From Paenibacillus_D tarimensis_A (GTDB taxonomy: Bacteria > Bacillota > Bacilli > Paenibacillales > Paenibacillaceae), in contig CP166298.1 of assembly GCA_041281825.1 (NCBI GenBank), positions 2,790,001 to 2,854,000 on the forward strand: a stretch of 64,000 nucleotides of DNA, given 5' to 3'. The translations under genes were made by a program, and so were the position numbers. The notes below the pieces were generated by a model that worked only from the letters and a program-made list of their open reading frames with translations, was not told the origin of the DNA and did not search any database. Position 1 is the stretch's first letter; every line of letters starts with the position of its first letter. Shown piece after piece: positions 33,485-42,841 of this stretch.

Positions 33485-34045
33485 GTGAATCCTATTCTGT
33501 TTGATTTTCCTAGTCAAATCATTACTGAGAGACTACTGATAAGAATGCCGATGCCGGGAGATGGGAAAGATGTTTACGAAGCAATAATAGCATCTATTAA
33601 TGAATTAAAAAACTGGCTTCCTTTTGCTCAGAATGAACAATCGGAACAAAATACAGAAGCAAGTATTAGAGAAGCTCACTTGAGGTTTCTGAAGCGAGAA
33701 GATCTAAGACTTCTCATTTTTTTAAAAGACACAAAACAATTTATCGGGTCATCAGGTCTACATAATCCTAATTGGGATGTACCGAAGTTTGAAATTGGAT
33801 ACTGGATAGATTCTCGCTATAGCGGAAATGGATATATGACAGAAGCAGTACAAGGTATTTCCGACTATGCTTTTAAGGAATTAAAGGCTCGTAGATTAGA
33901 AATACGTTGTGATACATTAAATGTAAAGAGTTGTGCAATTCCAGAAAAATTAGGTTTTTTATTAGAAGGAACTTTAAGAAATGAAGATATCTCAGTAGAT
34001 GGTAAAAAACTAAGGGATACTAATATATATGCAAAGATTAAATGA
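33485..34045 (+). CDS. Cassette: RimJ/RimL-type GNAT acetyltransferase
   Basis: 186 residues from GTG 33485 with GAGGAG upstream. ITERLLIRMPMPGDGKDVYE is the usual opening; EIGYWIDSRYSGNGYMTEAV is the acetyl-CoA motif and NVKSCAIPEKLGFLLEGTLR the C-terminal signature. The family acetylates protein N-termini, ribosomal proteins or small molecules. Confidence 0.9.
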   Translation: MNPILFDFPSQIITERLLIRMPMPGDGKDVYEAIIASINELKNWLPFAQNEQSEQNTEASIREAHLRFLKREDLRLLIFLKDTKQFIGSSGLHNPNWDVPKFEIGYWIDSRYSGNGYMTEAVQGISDYAFKELKARRLEIRCDTLNVKSCAIPEKLGFLLEGTLRNEDISVDGKKLRDTNIYAKIK

Positions 34046-34078
34046 CAGATTTTGATCGAAGAAGGCGTTGACATCCTA

Positions 34079-34216
34079 TAACAACGTGTTCCAGCTTCGC
34101 GGCTGTCGCCGCTGTCTGCCAGAGGAGTTTCATGGAAGCAAGTTCAGGCAGATACTTCAATTCCCTTAAGATAAAAGCTATCTAAGGGGATCGACGTCAG
34201 GAATACAAGAACGTTA
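34079..34216 (+). repeat. attC-like site 23 (type B, 138 bp)
   Basis: TAACAACGTGTTCC ... GGAATACAAGAACGTTA; small internal deletions relative to other type B sites. Confidence 0.85.
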
Positions 34217-34248
34217 TGCGAAACCAGTGCGAGAAAGGAAAAAAGTAA

Positions 34249-34740
34249 ATGATTACTTTAAGACTTACACAAGATTTATTAAGAGACATGAAAACAACAC
34301 CAATAGAAAACAATAATGTGCCCCCGCTTCTAAGTTGGCACGTGAATAAATACAACCTAAACAAACGAAAACACATTGTCTTCGTGAATGATTTAACTAG
34401 ATTATCTGTAATCGTAGATGGAGTCAGAACAGGGCAATTAGAGCGATTGAAGGATTAATTTCTGGTAACTCTCCGGGAATATTTACTCCGAGAAGGAGTT
34501 AAAGAAAATCTGATTAATAAATACCTAGGGTTTGGCGAGGAAATGGATATTTCAAAAACAAACAATAGAAGTGTATTAGGGACAATGAAGGAAGTTGCGT
34601 TTTATACTGAAGATGATTTTAATGACTATATTGAACGATTGAAGTGGTTGAACAGAATAATACATAAACCAATAAATTACAAGGAACCAATAGAATTCTT
34701 TAAAGAATCAATCAAAGATCACAAGAACTACACGGTGTAA
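34249..34740 (+). pseudogene. Cassette: DUF6933-like gene with an in-frame stop
   Basis: ATG 34249 begins MITLRLTQDLLRDMKTTP... (69 codons), stops at TAA 34456-34458, and the same phase then stays open (FLVTLREYLLREGVKENLIN ... TNNRSVLGTMKEVAFYTEDD) to 34740. The parts read as one protein of about 163 residues of the type seen in DUF6933. A single nonsense codon breaks it. Confidence 0.7.
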
Positions 34741-34768
34741 GTAATCTCAGGAAGGCACTAGCATCGCA

Positions 34769-34920
34769 TAACATAGCATTCACTCCCAAATGGCCCTCGG
34801 TCCGGAAGAGGCATTTTCGGGAAAGTGGATTCAGCGGACAAGCCTGCACTGCCTAACCGCATCGCGGCCGCTCCGGTTGGTCGCTTAAGGCAGTGAGGGT
34901 TTGTGAATGCAAGAACGTTA
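34769..34920 (+). repeat. attC-like site 24 (type A variant, 152 bp)
   Basis: TAACATAGCATTCACTC ... GTGAATGCAAGAACGTTA; CACTGCCTAA opposite TTAAGGCAGTG. Flank complements own start (GTTATGCGA then AGTGC). Confidence 0.83.
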
Positions 34921-34982
34921 TAGCAAACGGGGCAGGACTTAATTCAATCATTTTCTAATCTACGAATAGGAGTAGGACAATC

Positions 34983-35444
34983 ATGATTAAGAATTTGTAT
35001 GAGACTCATTTACAAGTTAAAGATTTGAACACATCTATTGAATTCTATAACAGGTTAGGACTTGAGCTATCTTTATTAATTGAAGATAGAAGGGTTGCAT
35101 TTTTTTATATTGGAAAGATCGTCAGTTACTTGGTCTCTGGCAGGTCCCAATAGGCAATGAAGTAAGTAGAAGGCATTTTGCTTTTGGGACAGATTTAATT
35201 ATTAAAGAAATCAATTGATTGGCTAAAAGAAAGAGGAATTGAACCCGTAAAAACCTTTGGAAAAGAACCAATTGAACCTATCGTACATACATGGATGCCT
35301 GCGGCAGCTATTTATTTTAATGATCCTGATGGTAACGAATTAGAATTTATCTCATGGTTACCGGATGAGCCTCACAATTTGGGGTATGCAATTTATCTTA
35401 GTGAATGGAATGAAATGATAAAGAAAAGAAAGTCAATTGAATAA
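34983..35444 (+). pseudogene. Cassette: VOC (glyoxalase-like) gene with frameshifts
   Basis: ATG 34983 reads NLYETHLQVKDLNTSIEFYN RLGLELS (VOC opening), breaks in the T run at 35100-35106, continues as DRQLLGLWQVPIGNEVSRRH, breaks again near 35205 and ends AIYFNDPDGNELEFISWL...KKRKSIE at TAA 35442. Together about 150 residues. Metal ligands (His early, Glu late) are present but the gene needs at least two frameshift corrections. Confidence 0.75.
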
Positions 35445-35489
35445 TCAAGGAGATGGTGTAAGTAATTCGAGGATGGCCCCGACAGCATA

Positions 35490-35682
35490 TAACACAACAT
35501 TCACACGGCGGCCTTGCAGGGAAGCGAGAATCGAAGAAGTAAGCCCTAGGTCTGCGCGGGGAATTTTCGGAGAAGCGAATCAGGCAGATAACCCTGCGAG
35601 GCTAAGTCTGGCGACCCGGCAAAGCGATCGCTTCGCTTAATCGTCGAGCTAAGCTTCTTGGGTTCGGAATCCAAGAACGTTA
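35490..35682 (+). repeat. attC-like site 25 (type C, 193 bp)
   Basis: TAACACAACATTCACACG ... GGAATCCAAGAACGTTA. More diverged than proximal sites; flank complement to own start only partial (GTTATA, then CGGGGC). Confidence 0.8.
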
Positions 35683-35763
35683 TAAGAAATCGGCGGACAA
35701 TATTATTTACTGAACGGGAGGAAAATTCGAAATTCGAAATTCGAAAACAAAAGGAGGGGTGCA

Positions 35764-36288
35764 ATGAAGGTCAAAATTATTGTCCTACTTATGATATTGA
35801 TAGGTATATTCTCAATATGGTATTTAACGCCTAAACGGTATACCGAGACACTAGATGGTGTTTATTTTCAATTAGGGAAGGAAGGAATAATTGAGCATAT
35901 AAAAATACATTTTGATGGGAAATTAAAAAATCATATAAATGGGAAAAAATCATTTAAAGGTGCAATTGATTTTGAGGGAAATGAAGTTCCTCGTATCCCA
36001 GAAGATAGAACTGAACTAGAATTGCATTATAATGGTGAAAATTTCAGTACTATATTTTCTGCTTTCCGAATTAAGGATGACAGAGGCAAGATAGAACCTG
36101 ATAGTTACACTTTTGGTTGGATTTATATAAATGATGATTTTACACAATTTACGATAAAAGTATTTACTATTGATGATTCTGGTTCATGGTCACACTCAGA
36201 TGGACTCATGATAACTGCACCAGCTAAAGACAGAGAGGAAGCGTTGAAAAAATCCGAGGAATTAATTAGGGGATTTGAACTTCAATAA
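35764..36288 (+). CDS. Cassette: membrane-anchored hypothetical protein
   Basis: 174 residues. One N-terminal membrane helix (KIIVLLMILIGIFSIWYL) then a beta-rich exported domain (FDGKLKNHINGKKSFKG, FTIKVFTIDDSGSWSHSDG). AAGGAGGGG precedes ATG 35764. A threefold AATTCGA repeat lies at about 35726-35747, ahead of the gene. No family recognised. Confidence 0.65.
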   Translation: MKVKIIVLLMILIGIFSIWYLTPKRYTETLDGVYFQLGKEGIIEHIKIHFDGKLKNHINGKKSFKGAIDFEGNEVPRIPEDRTELELHYNGENFSTIFSAFRIKDDRGKIEPDSYTFGWIYINDDFTQFTIKVFTIDDSGSWSHSDGLMITAPAKDREEALKKSEELIRGFELQ

Positions 36289-36409
36289 ATGATTGATGTA
36301 ACGAAAGACGATAGTTCCAAGGTATTGCGATAAAAGCAATTTGTGGGGGCTTTATAGTAGTGGGTAAAACATCATTTGTCCGCATTTCAAAGAAGTGGCC
36401 GACATTTTA

Positions 36410-36540
36410 TAACACCGCATTCACGCTGCGGGTCGCTGACGCGCCCCTTAGTCCGCCCGAAGGTTTTCGAGGGAGAACAATCAGGCGGGCAACCCCCTGC
36501 ACTGCCTAACCGCATTGGGACCGCTCCCGTTGGTCACTGG
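36410..36540 (+). repeat. attC-like site 26, truncated on the right
   Basis: TAACACCGCATTCACGC with interior CACTGCCTAAC ... GGTCACTGG, then fused at about 36540-36558 to the next site with no gene between. The flank complements its own cassette's start (GTTATAA-A then TCGGC). About 120 bp ahead of the site (36289-36409) show no gene. Confidence 0.75.
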
Positions 36541-36558
36541 ATGAAAACAAGGCAGGCC

Positions 36559-36693
36559 TAACACCGTAATCACGCTTCGGGCATTGGCCTCGGTCTGGGC
36601 TGGAGCTTATTTCAAGGAAGCAGATTCAGCCGGACAACGCACCCGTTGCCTCCGGTACTTAAGAATTTCGGGTTCGTGAATACAAGAACGTTA
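36559..36693 (+). repeat. attC-like site 27 (135 bp), in tandem with site 26
   Basis: TAACACCGTAATCACGC ... CGTGAATACAAGAACGTTA. The two sites stand back to back, meaning the cassette between them has been lost. Confidence 0.8.
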
Positions 36694-36721
36694 GATGAAA
36701 TATACGCAAAGGGGGGATATA

Positions 36722-37273
36722 ATGGGTGCCAATTTTACCGCACTATTTGATTATAGTATTAATTCACAAGACTTGATAGATATACCCACTAAATTAAATG
36801 ACAAAGAACAATTTAGATATTTCTATAGTGTAGTTGATTCTCTCGATGATACTAAAATTACAAGATGGGAATGGCCTAAAGACATAATAAGTAACAGAAC
36901 CGTTGAAGAGGAATTTCTTGAAGAAGGTTTTGTCAGCATGGGAGGGCCAGGTGGATTTGTTTTTTATGTTGGTAAGCATTTGTGTGAACTTAGTTCTTAT
37001 ATTAGATGGGGAACTTTCTTAGAAAGTATGGAGATTCAGAATCACTTTCGGAAGATCTCCTTGGAGTTTTCAAGAATATTTGGTAACCCATTATATGCTC
37101 CGGATCTATTTTGTTTGGATTCATATTTATTTGATGAAGAATCAATAGATGAGGCAAAGAAATGGCTAATAAAGGAATATGGTCCCCCATCAAATAGCAT
37201 CAATGAAATGATTATTGACTCGAGAAAGATTAATGAGTTTAGGAAATATTTTATAGAAGACTTTAAAGAATAA
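36722..37273 (+). CDS. Cassette: hypothetical protein
   Basis: 183 residues from ATG 36722 (AAGGGGGGAT upstream). It contains RWEWPKDIISN, a Gly-rich FVSMGGPGGFVFYVGKH and an acidic C-terminal half. No family recognised; it could be an immunity-type or cytosolic accessory protein but nothing supports this directly. Confidence 0.6.
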   Translation: MGANFTALFDYSINSQDLIDIPTKLNDKEQFRYFYSVVDSLDDTKITRWEWPKDIISNRTVEEEFLEEGFVSMGGPGGFVFYVGKHLCELSSYIRWGTFLESMEIQNHFRKISLEFSRIFGNPLYAPDLFCLDSYLFDEESIDEAKKWLIKEYGPPSNSINEMIIDSRKINEFRKYFIEDFKE

Positions 37274-37306
37274 ATTAGCTAATTCGAAGAAGGCGTATAC
37301 TTCTTC

Positions 37307-37445
37307 TAACACCGTGTTCCAGCTTCGCGGCTGTCGCTCTCGGTCTGCCGAGGAGTTTCAAGGAAGCAGGTGCAGGCAGACACATCAATTCCACTAAGAT
37401 AAGAGCTATTTAAGGGGAATCGACGCCAGGAACTCAAGAACGTTA
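37307..37445 (+). repeat. attC-like site 28 (type B, 139 bp)
   Basis: TAACACCGTGTTCC ... GGAACTCAAGAACGTTA. Flank complement to own start 15 of 17 nt (GTTAGA-GAA then TATACGC). Confidence 0.87.
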
Positions 37446-37503
37446 GACGAAACTCTTGAAACAGGACAAAATCAGCACTTGTGCCAGGAGGCTGAAATGC
37501 AAA

Positions 37504-38038
37504 ATGAAAAATACTATACCTAAGATAATTGCCATTGCAGCAGTATCCGGTGGAGGTAAGACCACTATCACTTCCCGTCTTGGCCAAGTTCTAAGTAATT
37601 CAAAAACTATATTTTTCGATGATTATGAGTTCGAAGGACCAGTCGATATCATAGACTGGGTTGAGCGAGGTGCTGACTGTAATGAGTGGAACATTGATCT
37701 TTTAATTTCTGATATGCTTAATTCTGTTTCTTCAAAAAAGAGTTTTTATTATTAGATTATCCGTTTTCAAAACTACACAATAAATTGAGTAACAGTGATT
37801 TAACAATATTTGTAGATACACCTCTTGATATAGCAATGGCAAGGAGAATATTGAGAACTATAGAAACAGCAGTGTAGACGCTATCCTAGGTGAATTAAGT
37901 AATTATTTATCTCGTGGGAGAATTGGATATGAAAGTATGTTGAAGACTGCAAAACCTAATTCGGATTTGATTATAGATGGTTCGCTATCAGTTGATGAGA
38001 TAGTAAATATAATATGTAATGAAATTAAGAAGAACTGA
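37504..38038 (+). pseudogene. Cassette: P-loop nucleoside-kinase-like gene with frameshifts
   Basis: ATG 37504 reads IAIAAVSGGGKTTITSRLGQ (Walker A) and FFDDYEFEGPVDIIDWVE, breaks at about 37740, continues LLLDYPFSKLHNKLSNSDLT IFVDTPLDIAMARRILR, breaks again near 37865 and ends GRIGYESMLKTAKPNSDLII ... KKN at TGA 38036. It resembles uridine kinase-type proteins. Two frameshifts make it a pseudogene. Confidence 0.75.
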
Positions 38039-38073
38039 GATCAAGCATAATCGAGGATGCCAAGAGCTTCGTC

Positions 38074-38143
38074 TAACACCGCATTCACGCAGGGCCGGCT
38101 GGCGCCGACCTTGCTCCGAAAGAGGCATTTTCGAGGAAGGTTA
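38074..38143 (+). repeat. attC-like site 29, internal deletion (70 bp)
   Basis: TAACACCGCATTCACGC and the first arm are joined directly to GTTATAAG; the right half is gone. The flank still complements its own cassette's start over 16 of 17 nt (GTTAGACGAA then CTCTTG). Confidence 0.75.
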
Positions 38144-38191
38144 TAAGAAATCCCCAAAAAACTGAACACTGGTATAAAGGATGAAGAGAAT

Positions 38192-38683
38192 ATGATCAGA
38201 ACTTTTAATCGAGGAGAAGAAGAATATGTCATTCACTCACATTACAATTTTTATAATAGAGAATATAATTTCGATTTAACTTTTAAAGAGTACATTGAAC
38301 AAGGAGTAGCTGCATTCATAAAGAACTTTGATGAAGCAAAGGACAACTTATGGGTTATAGAAGAAGATGGCGAACTTAAAGGAACAATCGCAATTAGTCA
38401 CATAACTCAAGAACAAGCTCAGTTAAGATGGTACTTACTAGACAATAAGATTGTGGGGAAAGGATATGGAAAGAAATTATTGGTAACAGCAATAAATTTT
38501 TGTAAAGAGAAGGACTATGAGAACATCATTTTATGGACAAATAATAGATTAACACAGGCAAGAAGACTTTATGATAAATTCGGGTTTATTTTAATAGAAT
38601 CAAAAGAACAACATCTTTCTAATCAATTATTGGTAACAGAATGTTGGAGAAAATATTTAACAGACAATTTAAGCAACTCGTAG
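38192..38683 (+). CDS. Cassette: GNAT acetyltransferase
   Basis: 163 residues; AAAGGATGAAG upstream of ATG 38192. LWVIEEDGELKGTIAISH, LRWYLLDNKIVGKGYGKKLL (acetyl-CoA motif) and RRLYDKFGFILIESKEQ follow the GNAT order. Substrate unknown. Confidence 0.87.
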   Translation: MIRTFNRGEEEYVIHSHYNFYNREYNFDLTFKEYIEQGVAAFIKNFDEAKDNLWVIEEDGELKGTIAISHITQEQAQLRWYLLDNKIVGKGYGKKLLVTAINFCKEKDYENIILWTNNRLTQARRLYDKFGFILIESKEQHLSNQLLVTECWRKYLTDNLSNS

Positions 38684-38700
38684 AAGGCGGGGACATCTTA

Positions 38701-38830
38701 TATCAACGCATTCACGCCGCGGGTCGCTGTCGCGCCCCTTGGTACGCACAGAGGGATTTCGAAGAAGATGAATGAGGCGGACAACCCTGCACTGCCTAAC
38801 ATCATCGCCGCCGCTCCTGTTGGTCACTTA
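38701..38830 (+). repeat. attC-like site 30, truncated on the right
   Basis: TATCAACGCATTCACGC (TATC in place of TAAC) with CACTGCCTAAC and a terminal GGTCACTTAA; the GTTA end is lost. The flank complements its own cassette start (TATAAGA, then TCCCC). Confidence 0.7.
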
Positions 38831-38886
38831 AATGAAATCAAATGCAATTGTGTTTGTATAAGAATTCTCCTAGGAGTGTGTTGTTA

Positions 38887-39348
38887 GTGTTGATTCGGGA
38901 AGCTAGTAATGACGAGATTGATTTGGTCAGGACTATTATGTATGAGTCATTTATTGAGTATAAGGACAGATTGATACCTCCATCGGGAGCTCTATCGGAG
39001 ACCACTGATCGAATACGTGAGAAGATCTTAGGGCGAGGAGGAGCTATATTAATTTTCTATGGATCGGAGGCAATTGGTTCAGCGCAATATTATGCTGAGT
39101 ATGGTTATTTGTACATAGGCCGAATAGCTGTTTTGCCAGCCTGGAGAGGAAGAGGAATTGGTAAGTCAGTTGTTTTATATTTAGAAGATTTAGCAAGAAG
39201 CAAGGGGATAGACCAAATAAGGTTAGAAGTAAGATTATCATTGCCTGAGAACGTCGGTTACTACTCTAAGTTGAACTACAAACCGATCGAAGAACGTGAA
39301 TATCCTTGTAAGTCGGATCGATGGTACATCATGAGTAAGAACTTGTGA
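38887..39348 (+). CDS. Cassette: GNAT acetyltransferase
   Basis: About 153 residues. IGRIAVLPAWRGRGIGKSVV is the acetyl-CoA motif; VRLSLPENVGYYSKLNYKP and a closing WYIMSKNL fit the ElaA/GNAT type. Start is GTG 38887 (AGGAG 10 nt upstream); TTG 38890 is possible. The cassette's own 5' border was lost when site 30 was truncated. Confidence 0.82.
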   Translation: MLIREASNDEIDLVRTIMYESFIEYKDRLIPPSGALSETTDRIREKILGRGGAILIFYGSEAIGSAQYYAEYGYLYIGRIAVLPAWRGRGIGKSVVLYLEDLARSKGIDQIRLEVRLSLPENVGYYSKLNYKPIEEREYPCKSDRWYIMSKNL

Positions 39349-39378
39349 AGGCTATTCGAAGAAGGAATTGAATTCATA

Positions 39379-39590
39379 TAACAGAGCATTTAACGCAGCC
39401 GGCTAGCAGGAGGAGATCGAAGAAGTGAGCCCTTGGTCTGCCCGGAGAGATTCAATGAAGCTGAATTAGGCCGACAAACCTGTGAGGCTATCACCACTTG
39501 ATCTGCCCGAAGGATTTCGGTGAAGGAAATTCAGGCAGACAAACCTGCCCCGACTAACCGCATCGCGGCCAGCCCTTCGGGTGAGCATTA
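39379..39590 (+). repeat. attC-like region 31, rearranged composite
   Basis: It begins TAACAGAGCATTTAACGC as type C, but at about 39490 changes to a second partial interior (GATCTGCCCGAAGG ... GGCAGACAAACCTGCCCCG) and ends without GTTA. It looks like two sites fused by deletion. Confidence 0.7.
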
Positions 39591-39610
39591 GTTCTACATG
39601 GAGGCGAATA

Positions 39611-39907
39611 ATGAATCCAAGATCCAGACGAATTATTATTGTTGTACTTGGTGGCATTATATTATTATGGATAGTTAGTTTTATGGTTCCTGAACTAACG
39701 ATTCGAAGATATATATTATTTAGATTTCACCCTATAAGTAGTATCTCTGCAGAAATATCCAACAAAAGAAATTTTGATCAGAAATATGGTTATTTATTTG
39801 AAGTCGATGGATATAAACATAGAATCACAGGTGATGAATTAAATATATTCTATCTAAAGAAATATGGCCCACTCTGGGTTGTCTCAAGTACTGGAACAGG
39901 ACCTTGA
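39611..39907 (+). CDS. Cassette: small membrane-anchored protein
   Basis: 98 residues from ATG 39611 (GGAGG upstream). One N-terminal membrane helix (IIIVVLGGIILLWIVSFMV) and a short exported domain. Unknown family. Its 5' border is lost in composite site 31. Confidence 0.6.
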   Translation: MNPRSRRIIIVVLGGIILLWIVSFMVPELTIRRYILFRFHPISSISAEISNKRNFDQKYGYLFEVDGYKHRITGDELNIFYLKKYGPLWVVSSTGTGP

Positions 39908-40015
39908 AAACTCAAGTAATGACAATGACATATAAATCTTTAGGTACGAGAAAAGACAAGTACATTGTGGGTCGACTTCCTGTCTTTATTCGATGATGCG
40001 GTCTGTTACTTCAAA

Positions 40016-40167
40016 TAACATCGCTTTCTCGCTGCGGGCCGGCTGGCGCGTCCTTGGACCGAAAAATGAATATTCGAGAAGAAGTGGATTCGGCGGACAA
40101 CCCTCCCCGGCTGAGATAAGAGCTATCTAAGCCCGGGAGGGTTCGTAAATGCGGGAAACAAACGTTA
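40016..40167 (+). repeat. attC-like site 32 (152 bp, diverged)
   Basis: TAACATCGCTTTCTCGC ... CGTAAATGCGGGAAACAAACGTTA, with CCCCGGCTGAGATA opposite TATCTAAGCCCGGG. Several substitutions relative to the proximal sites. Confidence 0.75.
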
Positions 40168-40194
40168 GGTGAAATTGAAGAAAGGATGATGGGT

Positions 40195-40911
40195 GTGAGC
40201 CATATGAAGAATTATGCCATTATTACAGATATCCATGGTAACAGTCCGGCTTTACGTGCTGTGTTAGATGATATAAGTCGTAAAGACATTGAACACATTT
40301 TTTGCCTTGGCGATCTTGTCGGAATTGGGCCTGATAGTAACGAAGTAATTCATTTGTTGTTAAACCAAGACAATATTTCTTTTGTTAAGGGCAATCACGA
40401 TAATGCTGTAGTTGCTGCGTTTTATGATCGGCAGATACCCGAAGGACATGAGCATGTCCGGAATCATCATAAGTGGTTAGCAGAACGGATAGAACAGGAA
40501 TACATTCGATTTTTAGATAACATGCCTCTTAAGCTAGAGACGGAAGAACACCTCTTTGTTCATTACCATCTAGATAAGATGAACAATTTTTTGCGTATAG
40601 ACCAGCATCCAACAGGCGAAAAATTAGATCAGATCTATAAAGATACTGATTATCGTTTAGTTTGTTTTGGACATCACCATATTGTGCACGAGTTTATTAC
40701 TCTAAAGGCGGTATATTTTAACCCAGGATCATTAGGTTGTTTTGATAAACCAATTGCTCGCTATGGAATAATCGAACTGGATAGGCAGGATGTTAAACCT
40801 CTTCTTGTTGAAGTTCCTTATGATAACTCGGCTTTTTTAAGATCATACAGAGAACTGGGAGTACCGGAAAGTGATTTTATTTTGAAAGCATTTCATGGGG
40901 GACAATTTTGA
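40195..40911 (+). CDS. Cassette: calcineurin-like metallophosphatase
   Basis: About 238 residues. AIITDIHGNSPALRAVL (metal ligands D and H), FCLGDLVGIGPD, VKGNHDNAV, LFVHYHLD, CFGHHHIVHEF and NPGSLG follow the YfcE/metallophosphatase order. Probably a phosphodiesterase or phosphoprotein phosphatase. GTG 40195 is best spaced from AAAGGA; ATG 40204 is an alternative. Confidence 0.88.
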   Translation: MSHMKNYAIITDIHGNSPALRAVLDDISRKDIEHIFCLGDLVGIGPDSNEVIHLLLNQDNISFVKGNHDNAVVAAFYDRQIPEGHEHVRNHHKWLAERIEQEYIRFLDNMPLKLETEEHLFVHYHLDKMNNFLRIDQHPTGEKLDQIYKDTDYRLVCFGHHHIVHEFITLKAVYFNPGSLGCFDKPIARYGIIELDRQDVKPLLVEVPYDNSAFLRSYRELGVPESDFILKAFHGGQF

Positions 40912-40942
40912 AGGTTATTCAAAGAAAGCCGTCAACTTCACC

Positions 40943-41174
40943 TAACATCGCATTCACGCTGCGGGTCGCTGCCGCGCCCTTTGGTCTGCCGGGGGGGTTC
41001 GAGCAAGCTAGCAGAGGAGTCAATGAGCCCTTGGTCTCCCGAAGAGATTTCAAAGAAGCTGTATCAGGCAGACAAACCTGCGAGGCTAAGTCCTGACGGA
41101 CCCGGCAGATCGGTAACTTCGCTTAACCGATTTGGTAACGTAAGCTTTTAGGCGTCGTGAACACAAGAAAGTTA
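40943..41174 (+). repeat. attC-like site 33, chimeric (232 bp)
   Basis: Begins as type A (TAACATCGCATTCACGC) and switches near 41005 to a type C interior (GAGCCCTTGGTCT ... GCGAGGCTAAG) ending CACAAGAAAGTTA. The left flank complements its cassette's start (GTTAGGTGAA then TTGA). Confidence 0.75.
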
Positions 41175-41222
41175 TAAGAAATTGCCGCAAACCCTATAAA
41201 ACTATGAAACCCGAGGTGTTAT

Positions 41223-41711
41223 ATGTCTTATCATATTCGAGTAAGACCTACCGCATTGATAATAAGAGATGGAGGCATTTTGTTGGTAGAGTATGAAGAT
41301 CAAGACGGAATTCATTACAATTTGCCAGGCGGGGGTGCTGAACCAGGTGAAACCATATTGGAAGGAGTAAAGAGAGAAGTAATAGAAGAGACAATGGCAG
41401 AAGTGGCGGTCGGCCAACTTGCTTTTGTTTACGAATGTGCACCACATAAACAATCTGGAGACTACCCTGATGCACCGCACACTTTGAGTTTGATTTTTGA
41501 ATGTTTTCTTAAAGAAGGGTCAGAACCGAGACAACCAGACCATACAGATGATTCGGAACAATCTGCGGTCAAGTGGATAAGTATAGAAGAACTGGATTCA
41601 ATCATCTTATTTCCAAATATAAAAGAACAGATAAAAGAATACATAAGCAATAGTAGAAACATTGAAATTATTGAGGATTATAAACTGAAAAGTTATTTTA
41701 AGAACTTATAA
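41223..41711 (+). CDS. Cassette: NUDIX hydrolase
   Basis: 162 residues from ATG 41223. The NUDIX box is at about 38-60 (GGGAEPGETILEGVKREVIE then ET). RPTALIIRDGGILLVEY precedes it and SAVKWISIEELDSI follows. The family hydrolyses nucleoside diphosphate-linked compounds. The substrate is unknown. Confidence 0.9.
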   Translation: MSYHIRVRPTALIIRDGGILLVEYEDQDGIHYNLPGGGAEPGETILEGVKREVIEETMAEVAVGQLAFVYECAPHKQSGDYPDAPHTLSLIFECFLKEGSEPRQPDHTDDSEQSAVKWISIEELDSIILFPNIKEQIKEYISNSRNIEIIEDYKLKSYFKNL

Positions 41712-41740
41712 GCGTACTCGAAAAGGGCAGTAATTTCTTA

Positions 41741-41908
41741 TAACACCGCAGTCACACTACGGTTCGCTGTCGCTGTCCCTTGGTCCGCGCCGGGGGCCTT
41801 CGAGTAAGATGTATCAGGCGGACAAACCTCACTGCCTAACCGCATCGCGGCCGTTCCCTTCGGTCACTTAAGGCAAGGCAGCGAGGGTTCGTGAATGAAA
41901 GAACGTTA
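41741..41908 (+). repeat. attC-like site 34 (168 bp)
   Basis: TAACACCGCAGTCACAC ... GTGAATGAAAGAACGTTA; flank complements own start (GTTATAAGAAATT). CACTGCCTAA opposite TTAAGGCAAGGCAGCG. Confidence 0.8.
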
Positions 41909-41946
41909 TCTGAAAGGGCACGAAGGGCGGAGAAAAGGAGAGACCA

Positions 41947-42715
41947 ATGGACACACATGATATTCCTGTTGAATTTGTAGATCAAATAGGAGCGATTCAG
42001 AACATCTCATTCCCTCGACAAGGGCATACTTCGCTTGTTGTTAAAATTGAAACTCGTGATCATCAGTTCATTATTAAAAAGACTGAGCATGGTTTATTTA
42101 ATGAATGGTTATCGGAGGAATATAAAGCATTACAATATCTTTCGACTACCGGACTACCAGTTCCAAAGGTATATGCTTTCCATATTCAGGACAAATCTAG
42201 ATGGCTACTTATGGATTATATAGATGGAATTAGTTTGAGGCATTTCCTAGGATGTAAACCTAACCTTAGAGATAGAGAAAAAGTTATATCTCACTATGGT
42301 TTATGTTTAAAGCAAATCCATGAAAGCCAATGCCCTGTTGGATTGCGCAAGAATGATCAATCTTGGTTAGATACGATGCTCATGAAGGCAAGCCACAATC
42401 TTGCTAATTATAATGTGGATGGCACTGAAGAATTAATTATACGACTGAAAAATGAAAGACCTAAACCGATTGAGAATACTTTGATTCATGGCGATTTTCA
42501 CACTAATAATGTATTGGTTAACTACAATAATGTAATTGGTATTATCGATTGGCCTAGAGCTGCGTTTGGTGATCCGCGATTTGATATCGCGTTGGCTATC
42601 AGACCTAAGCAGGATGTTTTTGATGAAAGAATTATTCTTTGAATCCTATGGTAGATTAAGGATAACAGATGAAGAATATAGGTATTACCAAGAAGGGTTG
42701 TATAAGTTCTATTAA
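41947..42715 (+). pseudogene. Cassette: aminoglycoside-phosphotransferase-like kinase, 3' frameshift
   Basis: ATG 41947 (AAAGGAGAG upstream) gives 231 residues with LIHGDFHTNNVLV (catalytic loop Asp and Asn) and GIIDWPRAAFGDPRFDIALA (metal-binding Asp), the APH/choline kinase core. A shift near 42635 separates the natural end (FFESYGRLRITDEEYRYYQE then GLYKFY, TAA 42713). The catalytic core is intact, so the truncated protein might still work. Confidence 0.8.
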
Positions 42716-42730
42716 GTATCGCTTCGAAGA

Positions 42731-42763
42731 TGCCTCTCGGCTTCGTGAATTGCAAGAACGTTA
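42731..42763 (+). repeat. attC-like site 35, right end only
   Basis: GCCTCTCGGCTTCGTGAAT then TGCAAGAACGTTA; the left half is deleted, joined to the end of the kinase gene. Confidence 0.7.
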
Positions 42764-42841
42764 TGTGAAAATTCTGAAACCTATTATAAAACCTTTTTAA
42801 ACAGAACAAATTATTCTTATATAAAAGAAAGGAATTTGGTT

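Noticed and set aside
35726..35747. Short AATTCGA triplicate as a regulatory iteron
   Set aside because: Only three units, next to a degenerate cassette border; slippage is enough to explain it.
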